Position numbers and translations under genes: made by a program. The notes beneath the pieces were generated by a model, which had not been told where the DNA came from, did no database searches, and saw only the letters and a list, made by a program, of their open reading frames with translations. From Microbacterium allomyrinae (GTDB lineage Bacteria > Actinomycetota > Actinomycetes > Actinomycetales > Microbacteriaceae), in assembly GCF_020682705.1 (NCBI RefSeq), contig NZ_JAGTTN010000003.1, positions 248,001-312,000 on the forward strand: a stretch of DNA of 64,000 nt. The letters run 5' to 3'. Shown here in pieces: positions 17,270 through 24,371 of this stretch; position 1 is the stretch's first letter; every line of letters begins with the position of its first letter.

Positions 17270-19306
17270 TCAGCCGCCGGCGCGGGCGTCCTGCTCGGCG
17301 AGGGCAGCCAGGCGCTCGTTGTAGGCCTCGAGCTCGGCATCGCCGGTGCGATCGGCGTGCCGGTCTCGACGCTTGGTCTCGCGGGCGTCGGTGCGGCTCC
17401 ACTGGATCGCGACGGTGATCGCGAGGATCAGCGTCGGGATCTCGCCGATCGACCACGCGATGCCGCCGCCGGTGTACTGGTCCTCGAGCGGCGTCACGCC
17501 CCACGTGCGGCCCATCGAACCGAACCACTCGGCGACCATGAGGCCCTCCTGCATCATGATCGCGATGCCGAAGAACGCGTGCATCGCCATGATGCCGATG
17601 AGCAGCAGAAGACGCCCGGGATAGGGCAGCCGATAGGGAACCGGATCGATGCCGATCAGTGTCAGCACGAAAAGGTACCCGGTGATGAGGAAGTGCGCGG
17701 TCATCCACTCGTGCCCGAGGTGGTCGTACAGCGACCAGCGGAACAGGTCGGTGTAGTAGAAGACCCACAGCGAGCCGATGAACAGGCCCGCCGCGACGAA
17801 GGGGTTGGTGAGCACGCGCGAGACGGGCGAGTGCACGGCCCAGAGGATCCATTCGCGTCCGCCGCGTGTGCCGTCGTCACGCTTGCGGATGGCGCGGGCC
17901 GCGAGCGTGACCGGCGCGCCGGCGACGAGAAGCAGCGGGATCGCCATCGTCAGCAGCATGTGGCCGACCATGTGCATGCTGAACAGGTAGTCCTGGTAGA
18001 CGTTGATCACGCCGCCGGTGACCCAGACGAGCAGCATCCAGCCCACGATCCACATGATCGTGCGATAGATCGGCCAGGCGTCGCCGCGGCGGCGCAGCCG
18101 CCACACCCCGGCGACGTAGAAGAAGACCGCGAAGCCGGCGACGATCGCCCACAGCAGGTCGATGTTCCACGCGGTCATCCAGCGTTCGAGCGTGAGCTCG
18201 GGCGGAAGGGGCGCGCCGGTGAGGCGCTCCGCCGGTGTCAGCTCGAACGCCGGCAGCGCCGAGTTGGGAGGGGGCGTTCGGGCGAGCGCGGCCGCGGCGC
18301 CGCTGGCGACGCCCATGAGCGCGAGTTCGAACGCGATCAGCGTCCAGAAGGGGCGGGATGCCTCATGGTCGCGCAGGCGGCCGATCAGGCGCGTGCGATA
18401 CCACGCACCGAGCACACCCAGTGCGATGAGGGCGACGACCTTCACGATGAGGATCACGCCGTACGACGACTGCAGCGCCGACCAGTCCTGCAGGCCGATC
18501 GCCGCGCGCACCGTGCCCGAGACGGCGACCACGACGAAGGCGGCGAGCGCGATGCTCGAATATCGCGCGAGCGTCACCGCGAGCTGCTCGCGCGTCTGCA
18601 GCGGCCTGACGATCACCATCAGCAGCAGGCCGCCCAGCCAGACGGCGGCGGCGATGATGTGGAGGATGAGTGCCGTCATCGCCTCGTGGTGGAAGGCCTC
18701 TTCGCCGGAGTGGCCCTGCGTGCCCATGGGCACGAGCGACGCGGTGGCCAGCAGTGCGACGAAGAAGGTCGCGGTCCAGGACCGCACGGCGAAGGTGAGC
18801 ACCGTGAGCGCGGCGCCGACCACCGTGGTGATGAGCCAGGTGCGGCCCACCTCGGTCTCGACCAGGAACCGGCCCAGCTGCGCGCCGAACTGAGGTCCCG
18901 CGTCGATCGCCGGGTTGAACGCGTCGATGAAGGTCAGAAAGCCCGTGGCGGCGGCGGCCAGGGTGAAGACGGCCGCCGAGATCGATGCGGTGTCGAGGGC
19001 GACGTCGAAGTCACGGTCGCCCGCGCGAAGGGTGAACAGCGCGGTGACGAGGGCGCCGACCATGCCGGCCGCAGAGAGATTGACGAACAGCTTCGCGATC
19101 GGAAGGCCCCAGCGGGCGATGGGTCCGGGGTCGCCGATCGCGAGCGGGGCGGCACCGCCGCCGAAGGCGAGCGCCCACACCAGCACCGCGAGCGCGGCCA
19201 CGACGAGGATCACAGGCCCCGTAGCCCGCAGCGCGCGGGCGGAGTACTCTCGCCCAGATGCTCCGCGCGGCGCGTCGGCGACGCGGGGAGGGGACGTGGG
19301 GATCAC
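17270..19306 (-). CDS. CopD-CtaG fusion (copper import / cytochrome oxidase assembly)
   Basis: A 678-residue polytopic membrane protein of two fused families. The first half (about residues 30-340) is CopD-like, with a membrane His-rich segment HSGEEAFHHEAMTALILHIIAAAVWLGG that could pass copper. The second half (about 380-640) is the CtaG/caa3 type, with MHMVGHMLLTMAIPLLL and FITG/HEWMTAHFLITG His residues. Such fusions are common in actinobacteria and are thought to deliver copper to cytochrome c oxidase. TAGGCT (19313-19318) ends six bases before the GTG start, and GGAGGA also touches it. Confidence 0.9.
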   Translation of the reverse strand: MIPTSPPRVADAPRGASGREYSARALRATGPVILVVAALAVLVWALAFGGGAAPLAIGDPGPIARWGLPIAKLFVNLSAAGMVGALVTALFTLRAGDRDFDVALDTASISAAVFTLAAAATGFLTFIDAFNPAIDAGPQFGAQLGRFLVETEVGRTWLITTVVGAALTVLTFAVRSWTATFFVALLATASLVPMGTQGHSGEEAFHHEAMTALILHIIAAAVWLGGLLLMVIVRPLQTREQLAVTLARYSSIALAAFVVVAVSGTVRAAIGLQDWSALQSSYGVILIVKVVALIALGVLGAWYRTRLIGRLRDHEASRPFWTLIAFELALMGVASGAAAALARTPPPNSALPAFELTPAERLTGAPLPPELTLERWMTAWNIDLLWAIVAGFAVFFYVAGVWRLRRRGDAWPIYRTIMWIVGWMLLVWVTGGVINVYQDYLFSMHMVGHMLLTMAIPLLLVAGAPVTLAARAIRKRDDGTRGGREWILWAVHSPVSRVLTNPFVAAGLFIGSLWVFYYTDLFRWSLYDHLGHEWMTAHFLITGYLFVLTLIGIDPVPYRLPYPGRLLLLIGIMAMHAFFGIAIMMQEGLMVAEWFGSMGRTWGVTPLEDQYTGGGIAWSIGEIPTLILAITVAIQWSRTDARETKRRDRHADRTGDAELEAYNERLAALAEQDARAGG

Positions 19307-19376
19307 TCCTCCAGCCTACGTCGGGCGAGAGGGCCTCGAACTTCGTCCGCGCACTCCGCGCGGGGCGGAACGACGA

Positions 19377-19413
19377 AGAGGGGGGATGCCGCGAGTCGCG
19401 GCATCCCCCCTCT
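19377..19413 (-). terminator. GC-rich hairpin after hup
   Basis: A perfect 18-bp stem (arms 19377-19394 and 19396-19413) built around GGATGCCGCGA and its complement, with no T-run. It lies 30 bases past the HU stop codon and between HU and CopD-CtaG on the same strand. Each arm contains one copy of the dispersed octamer GGATGCCG in opposite orientation. Terminator function is inferred from position. Confidence 0.7.
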
Positions 19414-19443
19414 GAAAAGTCTCGTCGTCAGACGCGACGGTAC

Positions 19444-19731
19444 TTACTTGACTGCGGCCTTCAGCTTCGAACCCGCGGTGACCTTGACGCGCTTGCCGGC
19501 GGGGATCTTGATCTCTTCGCCGGTCTGGGGGTTGCGGCCCGTGCGAGCGGACGTGGCGACCTGCTCGAACGAGATCCAGCCGGGGATGGCGACCTTGCTG
19601 CCCTTGGCGACCGCCTCGGAGACGGTGGAGAAGAGGGAGTCGAGCACGCCCGACACAGCGGCCTGGCTCTGGCCGGTCGCGCTCGCGATGCTCGCGACGA
19701 GCTCGGTCTTGGTGATGGACTTGTCGGCCAT
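19444..19731 (-). CDS. hup: HU family DNA-binding protein
   Basis: A 95-residue histone-like protein that bends and compacts DNA as a dimer. It has the usual order: helical N-terminus (ITKTELVASIASATGQSQAAV), GSKVAIPGWISFEQV, and the DNA-grasping arm with RTGRNPQTGEEIKIPA, the HU/IHF signature. There is no long Lys/Ala tail as found in mycobacterial HU. GGAGGA eight bases before the ATG is a clear ribosome binding site. A strong hairpin follows the gene. Confidence 0.97.
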   Translation of the reverse strand: MADKSITKTELVASIASATGQSQAAVSGVLDSLFSTVSEAVAKGSKVAIPGWISFEQVATSARTGRNPQTGEEIKIPAGKRVKVTAGSKLKAAVK

Positions 19732-19939
19732 TTGGTTTGTCCTCCAAAGACGACGGATCGCCGTCCTGCTAACTCGGACCGGACGACTGGCGTCCTCCGG
19801 CTGGTCGGATCGACCGCCTCGAATGTACCTGACACCGCCGACAGATCCGCGTATTTCCGCGGATTTCCCGCCGCAAAGGCGGCGTGTCGTGGGTCAGAAG
19901 TGACGAATGTGACGAATGTGACGGGATTTCGCGGTCAGC

Positions 19940-20527
19940 TCAACCGCGATGCGAGGCGATGACGCCGCGCGCGGTACGCGCGAATGCGGGCGCCACGCGG
20001 TCCTGACCGTCGAGGTATCCGCCCACCAGAGCGGCGTCGCGCAGCAGCACGAGCGACGCGGCGACCTCATCCGGCTCGGTGAGACCCGCCGCGGTCGCGA
20101 GGTGCTCGAGGGTGGCGCGGAACCACTCGCGATGGTCGGCGATGAGCTCGCGGACGGGGCCCTGGTCGGGGTACTCCGCGGCGGCGTTGATGAAGGGGCA
20201 GCCGCGCGTGTGGCGATCGCGGATGTCCTGCTCGATACCCGCGACCACGAGGTCCAGCAGCACATCGGGATCGTCCGACGCCTGCGCGGCCTGCGCGAAC
20301 AGGGTGCGCAGGCCCTCATCCTCACCGCGCAGATAGGCGAGCACGAGGCCTTCCTTGCCCTCGAACTGCTTGTACATCGTCGCCCGCGTGACGCCTGCCG
20401 CATCGATGATGCGGTCGACGCCCACCGAGTGGATGCCTTCGTTGTAGAAGAGGTCGGTCGCCGCCTCGAGCAGTCGCTGCCGAGCGGGGGAGAGGCGTGA
20501 TGCCGCAGCATCCGTCTTCGTCGTCAT
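19940..20527 (-). CDS. TetR family regulator
   Basis: A 195-residue regulator with a TetR HTH at about residues 30-50 (IIDAAGVTRATMYKQFEGKEGLVLAYL) and a C-terminal domain containing DRHTRGCPFINAAAEYPDQGPVRE, a pattern typical of the group that controls small-molecule or hydrolase genes. The ATG at 20527 is chosen because GGAAGGA lies six bases upstream; an ATG seven codons earlier has no such site. It is divergent from an alpha/beta hydrolase gene, with an operator at 20596-20615 between them, so repression of both is expected. Confidence 0.92.
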   Translation of the reverse strand: MTTKTDAAASRLSPARQRLLEAATDLFYNEGIHSVGVDRIIDAAGVTRATMYKQFEGKEGLVLAYLRGEDEGLRTLFAQAAQASDDPDVLLDLVVAGIEQDIRDRHTRGCPFINAAAEYPDQGPVRELIADHREWFRATLEHLATAAGLTEPDEVAASLVLLRDAALVGGYLDGQDRVAPAFARTARGVIASHRG

Positions 20528-20595
20528 GAGCTGTCCTTCCGTGTCCATCGTCCCACCTTCGAAGAATTTTGAGATTTCTCGGGAATACTCTTGTG

Positions 20596-20615
20596 TAGAT
20601 AGAACGTTCGGTCTA
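20596..20615. promoter_or_regulatory. TetR operator between tetR and hydrolase gene
   Basis: TAGATAGAACGTTCGGTCTA is a near-perfect palindrome: the outer TAGA/TCTA and central GAACGTTC match, 16 of 20 positions. It is the only sizeable inverted repeat in the 175-base divergent gap and has the TAGA...TCTA form common in TetR sites. It also overlaps a possible -10 (TAGATA) of the hydrolase promoter. Confidence 0.8.
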
Positions 20616-20702
20616 CTATCAGATTACATCAACCGGGAACACCAGGGCCCGGAACCTGAACAGATCCACCGACACCCACCGCGACACCCACAGGAGAATG
20701 AA

Positions 20703-21533
20703 ATGAACACCACGACCAAGACCCCCATCGTCCTCATCCACGGCCTCTGGATGACCCCCAAGAGCTGGGACACCTGGGCCGAGCGCTTCCGCGCCGCCGG
20801 CCACCAGGTCATCGTCCCGGGCTGGCCCGGAATCGATGACCGCACCGTCGAGGACATCCGCAACAATCCCGAAGCGCTGAAGGGGATCGGCCTCACGCAG
20901 ATCGCCGACAACTACGAGCGGATCATCCGCGAGCTTCCCGAGAAGCCGATCATCATCGGCCACTCCTTCGGGGGAGTCCTCACCCAGATGCTCGCCGACC
21001 GCGGCCTCGGCGTCGCCTACGTCGGCGTCGCCCCCGGACAGACCGCCGGCGTCACGGCCCTCCCGCTGTCGACCCTCTGGACCGGCACGCCGATCCTCGC
21101 CAACCCCTTCGGCAAGAACGGCGCCAAGCCGCTGTCGAAGCGGCACTTCCACTTCACCTTCGGCAACGACCTCCCCCGCGAGGAGTCCGACAAGCTCTGG
21201 GAGGAGTTCGCCGTGAACTCCTACAACCGGGTCTTCTTCGAGGGCGTGCTGTCGGTTCTCAACGAGAAGGGCGGCGTCACACACGTCGACTACACCCGCA
21301 CAGACCGCGCCCCGCTCCTCATCATCACCGGTGAGATCGACCACGTCGTGCCGCCGGCGATCGGCGAGGCCATCGTGAAGAAGTACCAGAAGTCGGGCAG
21401 CCCCGCCGTCGTGGACTACAAGACCTACCCGGGTCGCACCCACCGCCTGGTCAGCCAGGACGGCTGGGAAGAGATCGCCGACTACGCGCTCGAGTGGGCG
21501 ACCGCTCACGCGGTGGTCGAGGCAGCGAAGTAG
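20703..21533 (+). CDS. alpha/beta hydrolase
   Basis: A 276-residue hydrolase with HGLWM after the first strand (oxyanion side), nucleophile elbow GHSFGG (Ser88), an acid-bearing GEIDHVVP loop and a C-terminal GRTHRL His. It resembles lactonases/esterases often annotated as alpha/beta hydrolases next to TetR genes. The substrate is unknown. AGGAG seven bases before the ATG supports the start; the longer frame runs back through the operator. Control by the divergent TetR through 20596-20615 is likely. No signal peptide, so it acts in the cytosol. Confidence 0.9.
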   Translation: MNTTTKTPIVLIHGLWMTPKSWDTWAERFRAAGHQVIVPGWPGIDDRTVEDIRNNPEALKGIGLTQIADNYERIIRELPEKPIIIGHSFGGVLTQMLADRGLGVAYVGVAPGQTAGVTALPLSTLWTGTPILANPFGKNGAKPLSKRHFHFTFGNDLPREESDKLWEEFAVNSYNRVFFEGVLSVLNEKGGVTHVDYTRTDRAPLLIITGEIDHVVPPAIGEAIVKKYQKSGSPAVVDYKTYPGRTHRLVSQDGWEEIADYALEWATAHAVVEAAK

Positions 21534-21562
21534 CCGGAGACCCCGCCGCACGCCGGCGAGGA

Positions 21563-21617
21563 ACCACTCCGCCGTCGAGGTGCCAGGCCACGCCTGGCGT
21601 CTCGACGGTCGAGTGGT
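21563..21617 (+). terminator. long hairpin after hydrolase gene
   Basis: Nested inverted repeats: ACCACTC (21563-21569) with GAGTGGT (21611-21617), CCGTCGAG (21572-21579) with CTCGACGG (21601-21608), and GCCAGGC with GCCTGGC at the tip. It begins 30 bases past the hydrolase stop codon and has no T-run. Termination or mRNA 3' end protection is inferred. Confidence 0.6.
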
Positions 21618-21646
21618 GTCTCGGCCCGTCTCCGCGGTGGGATGAA

Positions 21647-21680
21647 GAAGGCCCGGGGCTCGCAGGAGCCCCGGGCCTTC
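21647..21680. terminator. perfect 15-bp hairpin in convergent gap
   Basis: GAAGGCCCGGGGCTC (21647-21661) pairs fully with 21666-21680 around a GCAG tetraloop. It lies between two genes that converge (hydrolase ending 21533, large hydrolase ending 21804), so it may end transcription from both sides. No T-run on either strand. Confidence 0.65.
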
Positions 21681-21702
21681 GCCGCGCGGTTCGGCATCCG
21701 GT

Positions 21703-21783
21703 GCAGAACTCCACGGTTCTCCCGCTCCCCGCCGTCGGGGACCGGCATACCGCGTTGCTGTCGTGAGATGCGTGGAGTTCTGC
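21703..21783. repeat. 13-bp inverted repeat bounding an 81-base intergenic element
   Basis: GCAGAACTCCACG at 21703-21715 and its exact complement at 21771-21783 bound a segment with a small inner stem (CCCCGCCGTCGGGG). It adds to two hairpins already present in the same gap, so it is not needed for termination. It may belong to a family of intergenic palindromic elements (compare 23332-23391 and 30649-30709). Confidence 0.6.
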
Positions 21784-21803
21784 CGACGGAGGACCGGGAC
21801 TCG

Positions 21804-23255
21804 TCAGGAGTGGAGCCGCCGGAGCGCAGACACGACGTCGTCATGCCAACGGCGGGCCGCTGGGAGGGCGCCCCGGAAGATCCAGGTGTCGTGCGTCACA
21901 CCCTGGTAGCGCACCACACTCGCATCGACCCCGGCCGCGCGGAGCGCCGCGCCGTAGGCGTCGCCGTCGCCCCGCAACGGGTCGTACTCGGCCGTGAGGA
22001 TCACGGCGGGAGGAAGATCCGCGTGCGATGCGGCGCGCAGCGGCGAGGCGTACGGCTGGCGGGCATCGGTACGATCGGCCAGGTACGTGCTCGCGACCGA
22101 GCGCAGCTCCCGCAGCGCGAGGAATCGTGGGATGCCGAGGGCCCGTGTCGCCCGCAGATCGAGGTTCGCGCCCGTGAGGTCGACCACCGGAACCTCGAGC
22201 ACCTGCAGCCGCAGGGGATACCGTGCACGATCCCGGTTGGCCAGAGTGAGCGCAGCGGCGAGGTTCCCGCCGGCCGAGGTGCCGAGCACGCCGATCCGGT
22301 CGGCGTCGATTCCGAGACCCTCGGCCTCGGCGAAAAGCCACTGCAGTGCGGCGTACCCCTGCTCCACCTGGACCGGATAGCGGTGCTCGGGCGCCAGGGC
22401 GTAGTCGACCGCGACGATCGCGACGCCGGCGTCGACCGCGCGGCTGCGGTAGGCGGCATCCGTAGTCGGGTAGTCGATCCCGCCGATGCGGAACGCGCCT
22501 CCGAAGAACGCGAGCACCGCGGGCACGGGCTCGGCGCCCGCGTCGGCCGGGTGATAGACCCGAACGCGGACGGCGGGATGCCCGGGCACGGCCACCCGAT
22601 GCTCGGCGACGCGGATGTCGGGCCCCGGCGTGCCGACAGCGCGCAGCTCCGTGCGGTCCCACGCGAGCGCGGCGCGCCGATGCCGGGCCCGCGCGCGGGC
22701 GTGCGGGCCTGGGCGCGTGGAGGACGGGTCCTTCGCCGACGGGTCGTTCGCGGATCGGTCCTTCGCCGACGGGTCCTTCGCCGACGGGTCCTTCGCCGAC
22801 GAGTCCTTCGCGGACGAGGCCTTCGCGGACCGGTCCTTCGCCGATCGGTCCTTCGCGGACGGGTCCTTCGCGGACCGGTCCTTCGCCGATCGGTCCTTCG
22901 CCGACGGGTCCTTCGCGGACGAGGCCTTCGCCGACGGGTCCTCCGCCGACGAGGCCTTCGCCGACGGGTCCTCCGCCGACGAGGCCTTCGCCGACGAGGC
23001 CTTCGCAGACCGGTCCTTCGCCGACGAGGCCTTCGCAGACCGGTCCTTCGCGGACGAGGCCTTCGCGGATCTGTCCTTCGCAGACGAGGCGTTCGGGGAC
23101 GGGTCCCGTCCCGCGGCCGGTCCCGCGGCGGGGGCGGTGCTCTGCCCGAACGGCCAGAGCGATCTCACTCTCGAACGCGCCGTGCCCAACGCCTGGTCGA
23201 ACAAGTACTTTCGGTGCACCCGCAGGCGCTCCTCGAAGAACGGGTCCAACGGCAT
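21804..23255 (-). CDS. HSL-type alpha/beta hydrolase with pentapeptide-repeat linker
   Basis: A 483-residue protein in three parts. Residues 1-50 start with PLDPFFEERLRVHRKYL, probably helical. Residues 51-180 are 26 pentapeptides of the form (D/A)-(P/R/S)-S-A-(K/E/N). Residues about 200-483 are a hormone-sensitive-lipase-type hydrolase: nucleophile Ser327 in GTSAGG, Asp425 in EYDPLRGD and His455 in GVTHDTW. The HGGG oxyanion motif reads AFFGGAF, so its first His is replaced. The ATG at 23255 follows GGGGGTGAT. The linker is charged and low in hydrophobics, so probably disordered. Esterase activity is likely; the linker role is unknown. Single-gene unit. Confidence 0.88.
   Translation of the reverse strand: MPLDPFFEERLRVHRKYLFDQALGTARSRVRSLWPFGQSTAPAAGPAAGRDPSPNASSAKDRSAKASSAKDRSAKASSAKDRSAKASSAKASSAEDPSAKASSAEDPSAKASSAKDPSAKDRSAKDRSAKDPSAKDRSAKDRSAKASSAKDSSAKDPSAKDPSAKDRSANDPSAKDPSSTRPGPHARARARHRRAALAWDRTELRAVGTPGPDIRVAEHRVAVPGHPAVRVRVYHPADAGAEPVPAVLAFFGGAFRIGGIDYPTTDAAYRSRAVDAGVAIVAVDYALAPEHRYPVQVEQGYAALQWLFAEAEGLGIDADRIGVLGTSAGGNLAAALTLANRDRARYPLRLQVLEVPVVDLTGANLDLRATRALGIPRFLALRELRSVASTYLADRTDARQPYASPLRAASHADLPPAVILTAEYDPLRGDGDAYGAALRAAGVDASVVRYQGVTHDTWIFRGALPAARRWHDDVVSALRRLHS
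22716..23105. repeat. 26 x 15-bp in-frame minisatellite
   Basis: Twenty-six consecutive 15-bp units on the minus-strand frame encode residues 51-180 of the hydrolase above. Units differ mainly in codon 1-2 (GAC-CGG, GAC-CCG, GCC-TCG) and alternate, for example the pair encoding A-S-S-A-K and D-R-S-A-K, which suggests growth by duplication of larger blocks. Because the unit is a multiple of three, gain or loss changes length only. All six frames stay open through the array. Confidence 0.95.
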
Positions 23256-23300
23256 CCGATCACCCCCGATTCGCTCTTCGAGTTTACGGAGCACGCCCGC

Positions 23301-23328
23301 GCGTATCGCGTATCGCGTATCGCGAATC
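23301..23328. repeat. 4 x 7-bp tandem repeat
   Basis: GCGTATC is repeated three times and followed by GCGAATC. It lies immediately upstream of the hydrolase start on the minus strand and three bases from a 60-bp perfect palindrome, and could affect that gene's promoter spacing. Confidence 0.8.
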
Positions 23329-23331
23329 GAG

Positions 23332-23391
23332 TGCTGCACTTTCCTGCGAGTGCGGCGTCGCGCGACGCCGCACTCGCAGGAAAGTGCAGCA
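23332..23391. repeat. 60-bp perfect palindrome
   Basis: Thirty bases at 23332-23361 (beginning TGCTGCACTTTCC) are followed without spacer by their exact reverse complement at 23362-23391. It lies between the divergently oriented ends of nothing: both flanking genes run on the minus strand, with the hydrolase start on one side and the rpsN terminator on the other. It is far stronger than a terminator needs and could extrude as a cruciform. Confidence 0.95.
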
Positions 23392-23452
23392 TCCGCTCGG
23401 CGAACAGGTGGGCAGGCCGCGCGACGGGCAGCCGAGGTGCGCCGGGAACGGC

Positions 23453-23488
23453 GAAGGGCCCGGAGTTCCGAGGAACTCCGGGCCCTTC
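23453..23488 (-). terminator. hairpin after rpmB-rpmG-rpsN
   Basis: GAAGGGCCCGGAGTTCC (23453-23469) pairs fully with 23472-23488, a 17-bp stem with a minimal loop, starting 15 bases past the rpsN stop codon. There is no T-run. Its position directly after the ribosomal operon makes termination likely. Confidence 0.75.
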
Positions 23489-23503
23489 AGTGCTGTGTGG
23501 TGC

Positions 23504-23809
23504 TTACCAGCTCGACTTGGTCACGCCGGGCAGCTCGCCACGGTGTGCCATGTCACGGAAGCGGACACGCGAGATGCCGAACTTCGTGAGGACACCGCGG
23601 GGGCGGCCGTCGATGACGTCGCGCGAGCGGACGCGCACGGGCGATGCGTTGCGGGGCAGCTTCTGCAGACCGAGGCGAGCGGCTTCGCGCTCCTCGTCGG
23701 TCGACGTCGGCGACACGAGCGCCTTCTTCAGCTCGGCGCGCTTGGCGGCGTAGCGGTCGACGACCACCTTGCGCTGCTCGTTGCGCGCGATCTTGCTCTT
23801 CTTAGCCAT
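23504..23809 (-). CDS. rpsN: 30S ribosomal protein S14 (zinc-free form)
   Basis: A 101-residue S14 of the long, C-negative type: it starts [17 protein letters not shown] and ends [19 protein letters not shown], and has no CxxC zinc motif. S14 helps assemble the head of the small subunit. It is the last gene of rpmB-rpmG-rpsN, three bases from rpmG. In Streptomyces and mycobacteria the same trio is a Zur-controlled zinc-sparing set, but I find no Zur box upstream here, so it may be constitutive. Confidence 0.97.
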   Translation of the reverse strand: MAKKSKIARNEQRKVVVDRYAAKRAELKKALVSPTSTDEEREAARLGLQKLPRNASPVRVRSRDVIDGRPRGVLTKFGISRVRFRDMAHRGELPGVTKSSW

Positions 23810-23812
23810 GGA

Positions 23813-23983
23813 TCAGCGCTCCTCTCGGAATTCGACGTGCTTGCGGATGACCGGGTCGTACTTCTTGAGCACGATGCGGTCGGGGTTGTTGCGACGGTTC
23901 TTGCGCGTCACGTAGGTGTACCCCGTGCCGGCGGTCGAACGCAGCTTGATGATCGGACGTACGTCCTGAGCCTTCTTCGCCAT
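23813..23983 (-). CDS. rpmG: 50S ribosomal protein L33 (zinc-free form)
   Basis: A 56-residue protein starting [21 protein letters not shown] and containing [23 protein letters not shown]. It has no Cys, so it is the C-negative L33. The ATG shares its A with the TAA stop of rpmB (TAATG), so translation is coupled. The product sits near the E site of the large subunit. Confidence 0.96.
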   Translation of the reverse strand: MAKKAQDVRPIIKLRSTAGTGYTYVTRKNRRNNPDRIVLKKYDPVIRKHVEFREER

Positions 23984-24219
23984 TAGAGCTTCACACCCTT
24001 CGCGAGGAGGTCCTTGACGACGGACTCGATGCCACGAACGTCAATGACCTTGATGCCCTTGGCCGAGACGTTCAGCTTGATGCTGCGACCCAGCGACGGA
24101 ACGAAGTAGGTCTTCTTCTGCACGTTCGGGTCGAAGCGGCGCTTCGTCCGGCGGTGCGAGTGCGAGATTGCGTGACCGAAGCCGGGAACTGCTCCAGTCA
24201 CCTGGCACACTGCTGCCAT
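23983..24219 (-). CDS. rpmB: 50S ribosomal protein L28
   Basis: A 78-residue L28 with the family start [30 protein letters not shown] and end [10 protein letters not shown]. Only one Cys is present, so no zinc ribbon. AAGGAG nine bases before the ATG is a clear ribosome binding site. First gene of the rpmB-rpmG-rpsN operon. Confidence 0.97.
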   Translation of the reverse strand: MAAVCQVTGAVPGFGHAISHSHRRTKRRFDPNVQKKTYFVPSLGRSIKLNVSAKGIKVIDVRGIESVVKDLLAKGVKL

Positions 24220-24371
24220 AGTGATGTCTCCTTAGTACCGTGAGGCCGGACGGCCCCACCCAAGATCCCTTGTCTGTCCCCCTCGACAAGCTCATCGACC
24301 GGAATGAACCGGCTGTGAGTTGAGGAAGGGGGCGAACTGCGTGCTGGAGTGCGCGCAGACAAAGAGTCAGT

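Noticed and set aside
17357..19903. 848-codon plus-strand frame opposite CopD-CtaG and hup
   Set aside because: It spans two recognised minus-strand genes and is Arg/Glu/His-rich low-complexity sequence.
22716..23105. CRISPR array
   Set aside because: Units are 15 bp and contiguous with no unique spacers; they are in frame with a gene.
22615..23589. Plus-strand frame encoding SFADGSFADR-type five-residue repeats, like a pentapeptide-repeat (Qnr/MfpA) protein
   Set aside because: It is the reverse side of the minisatellite in the hydrolase gene. The repeats do not fit A(D/N)Lxx, and the flanks have no start signal or family match, while the minus-strand frame continues into a complete hydrolase.
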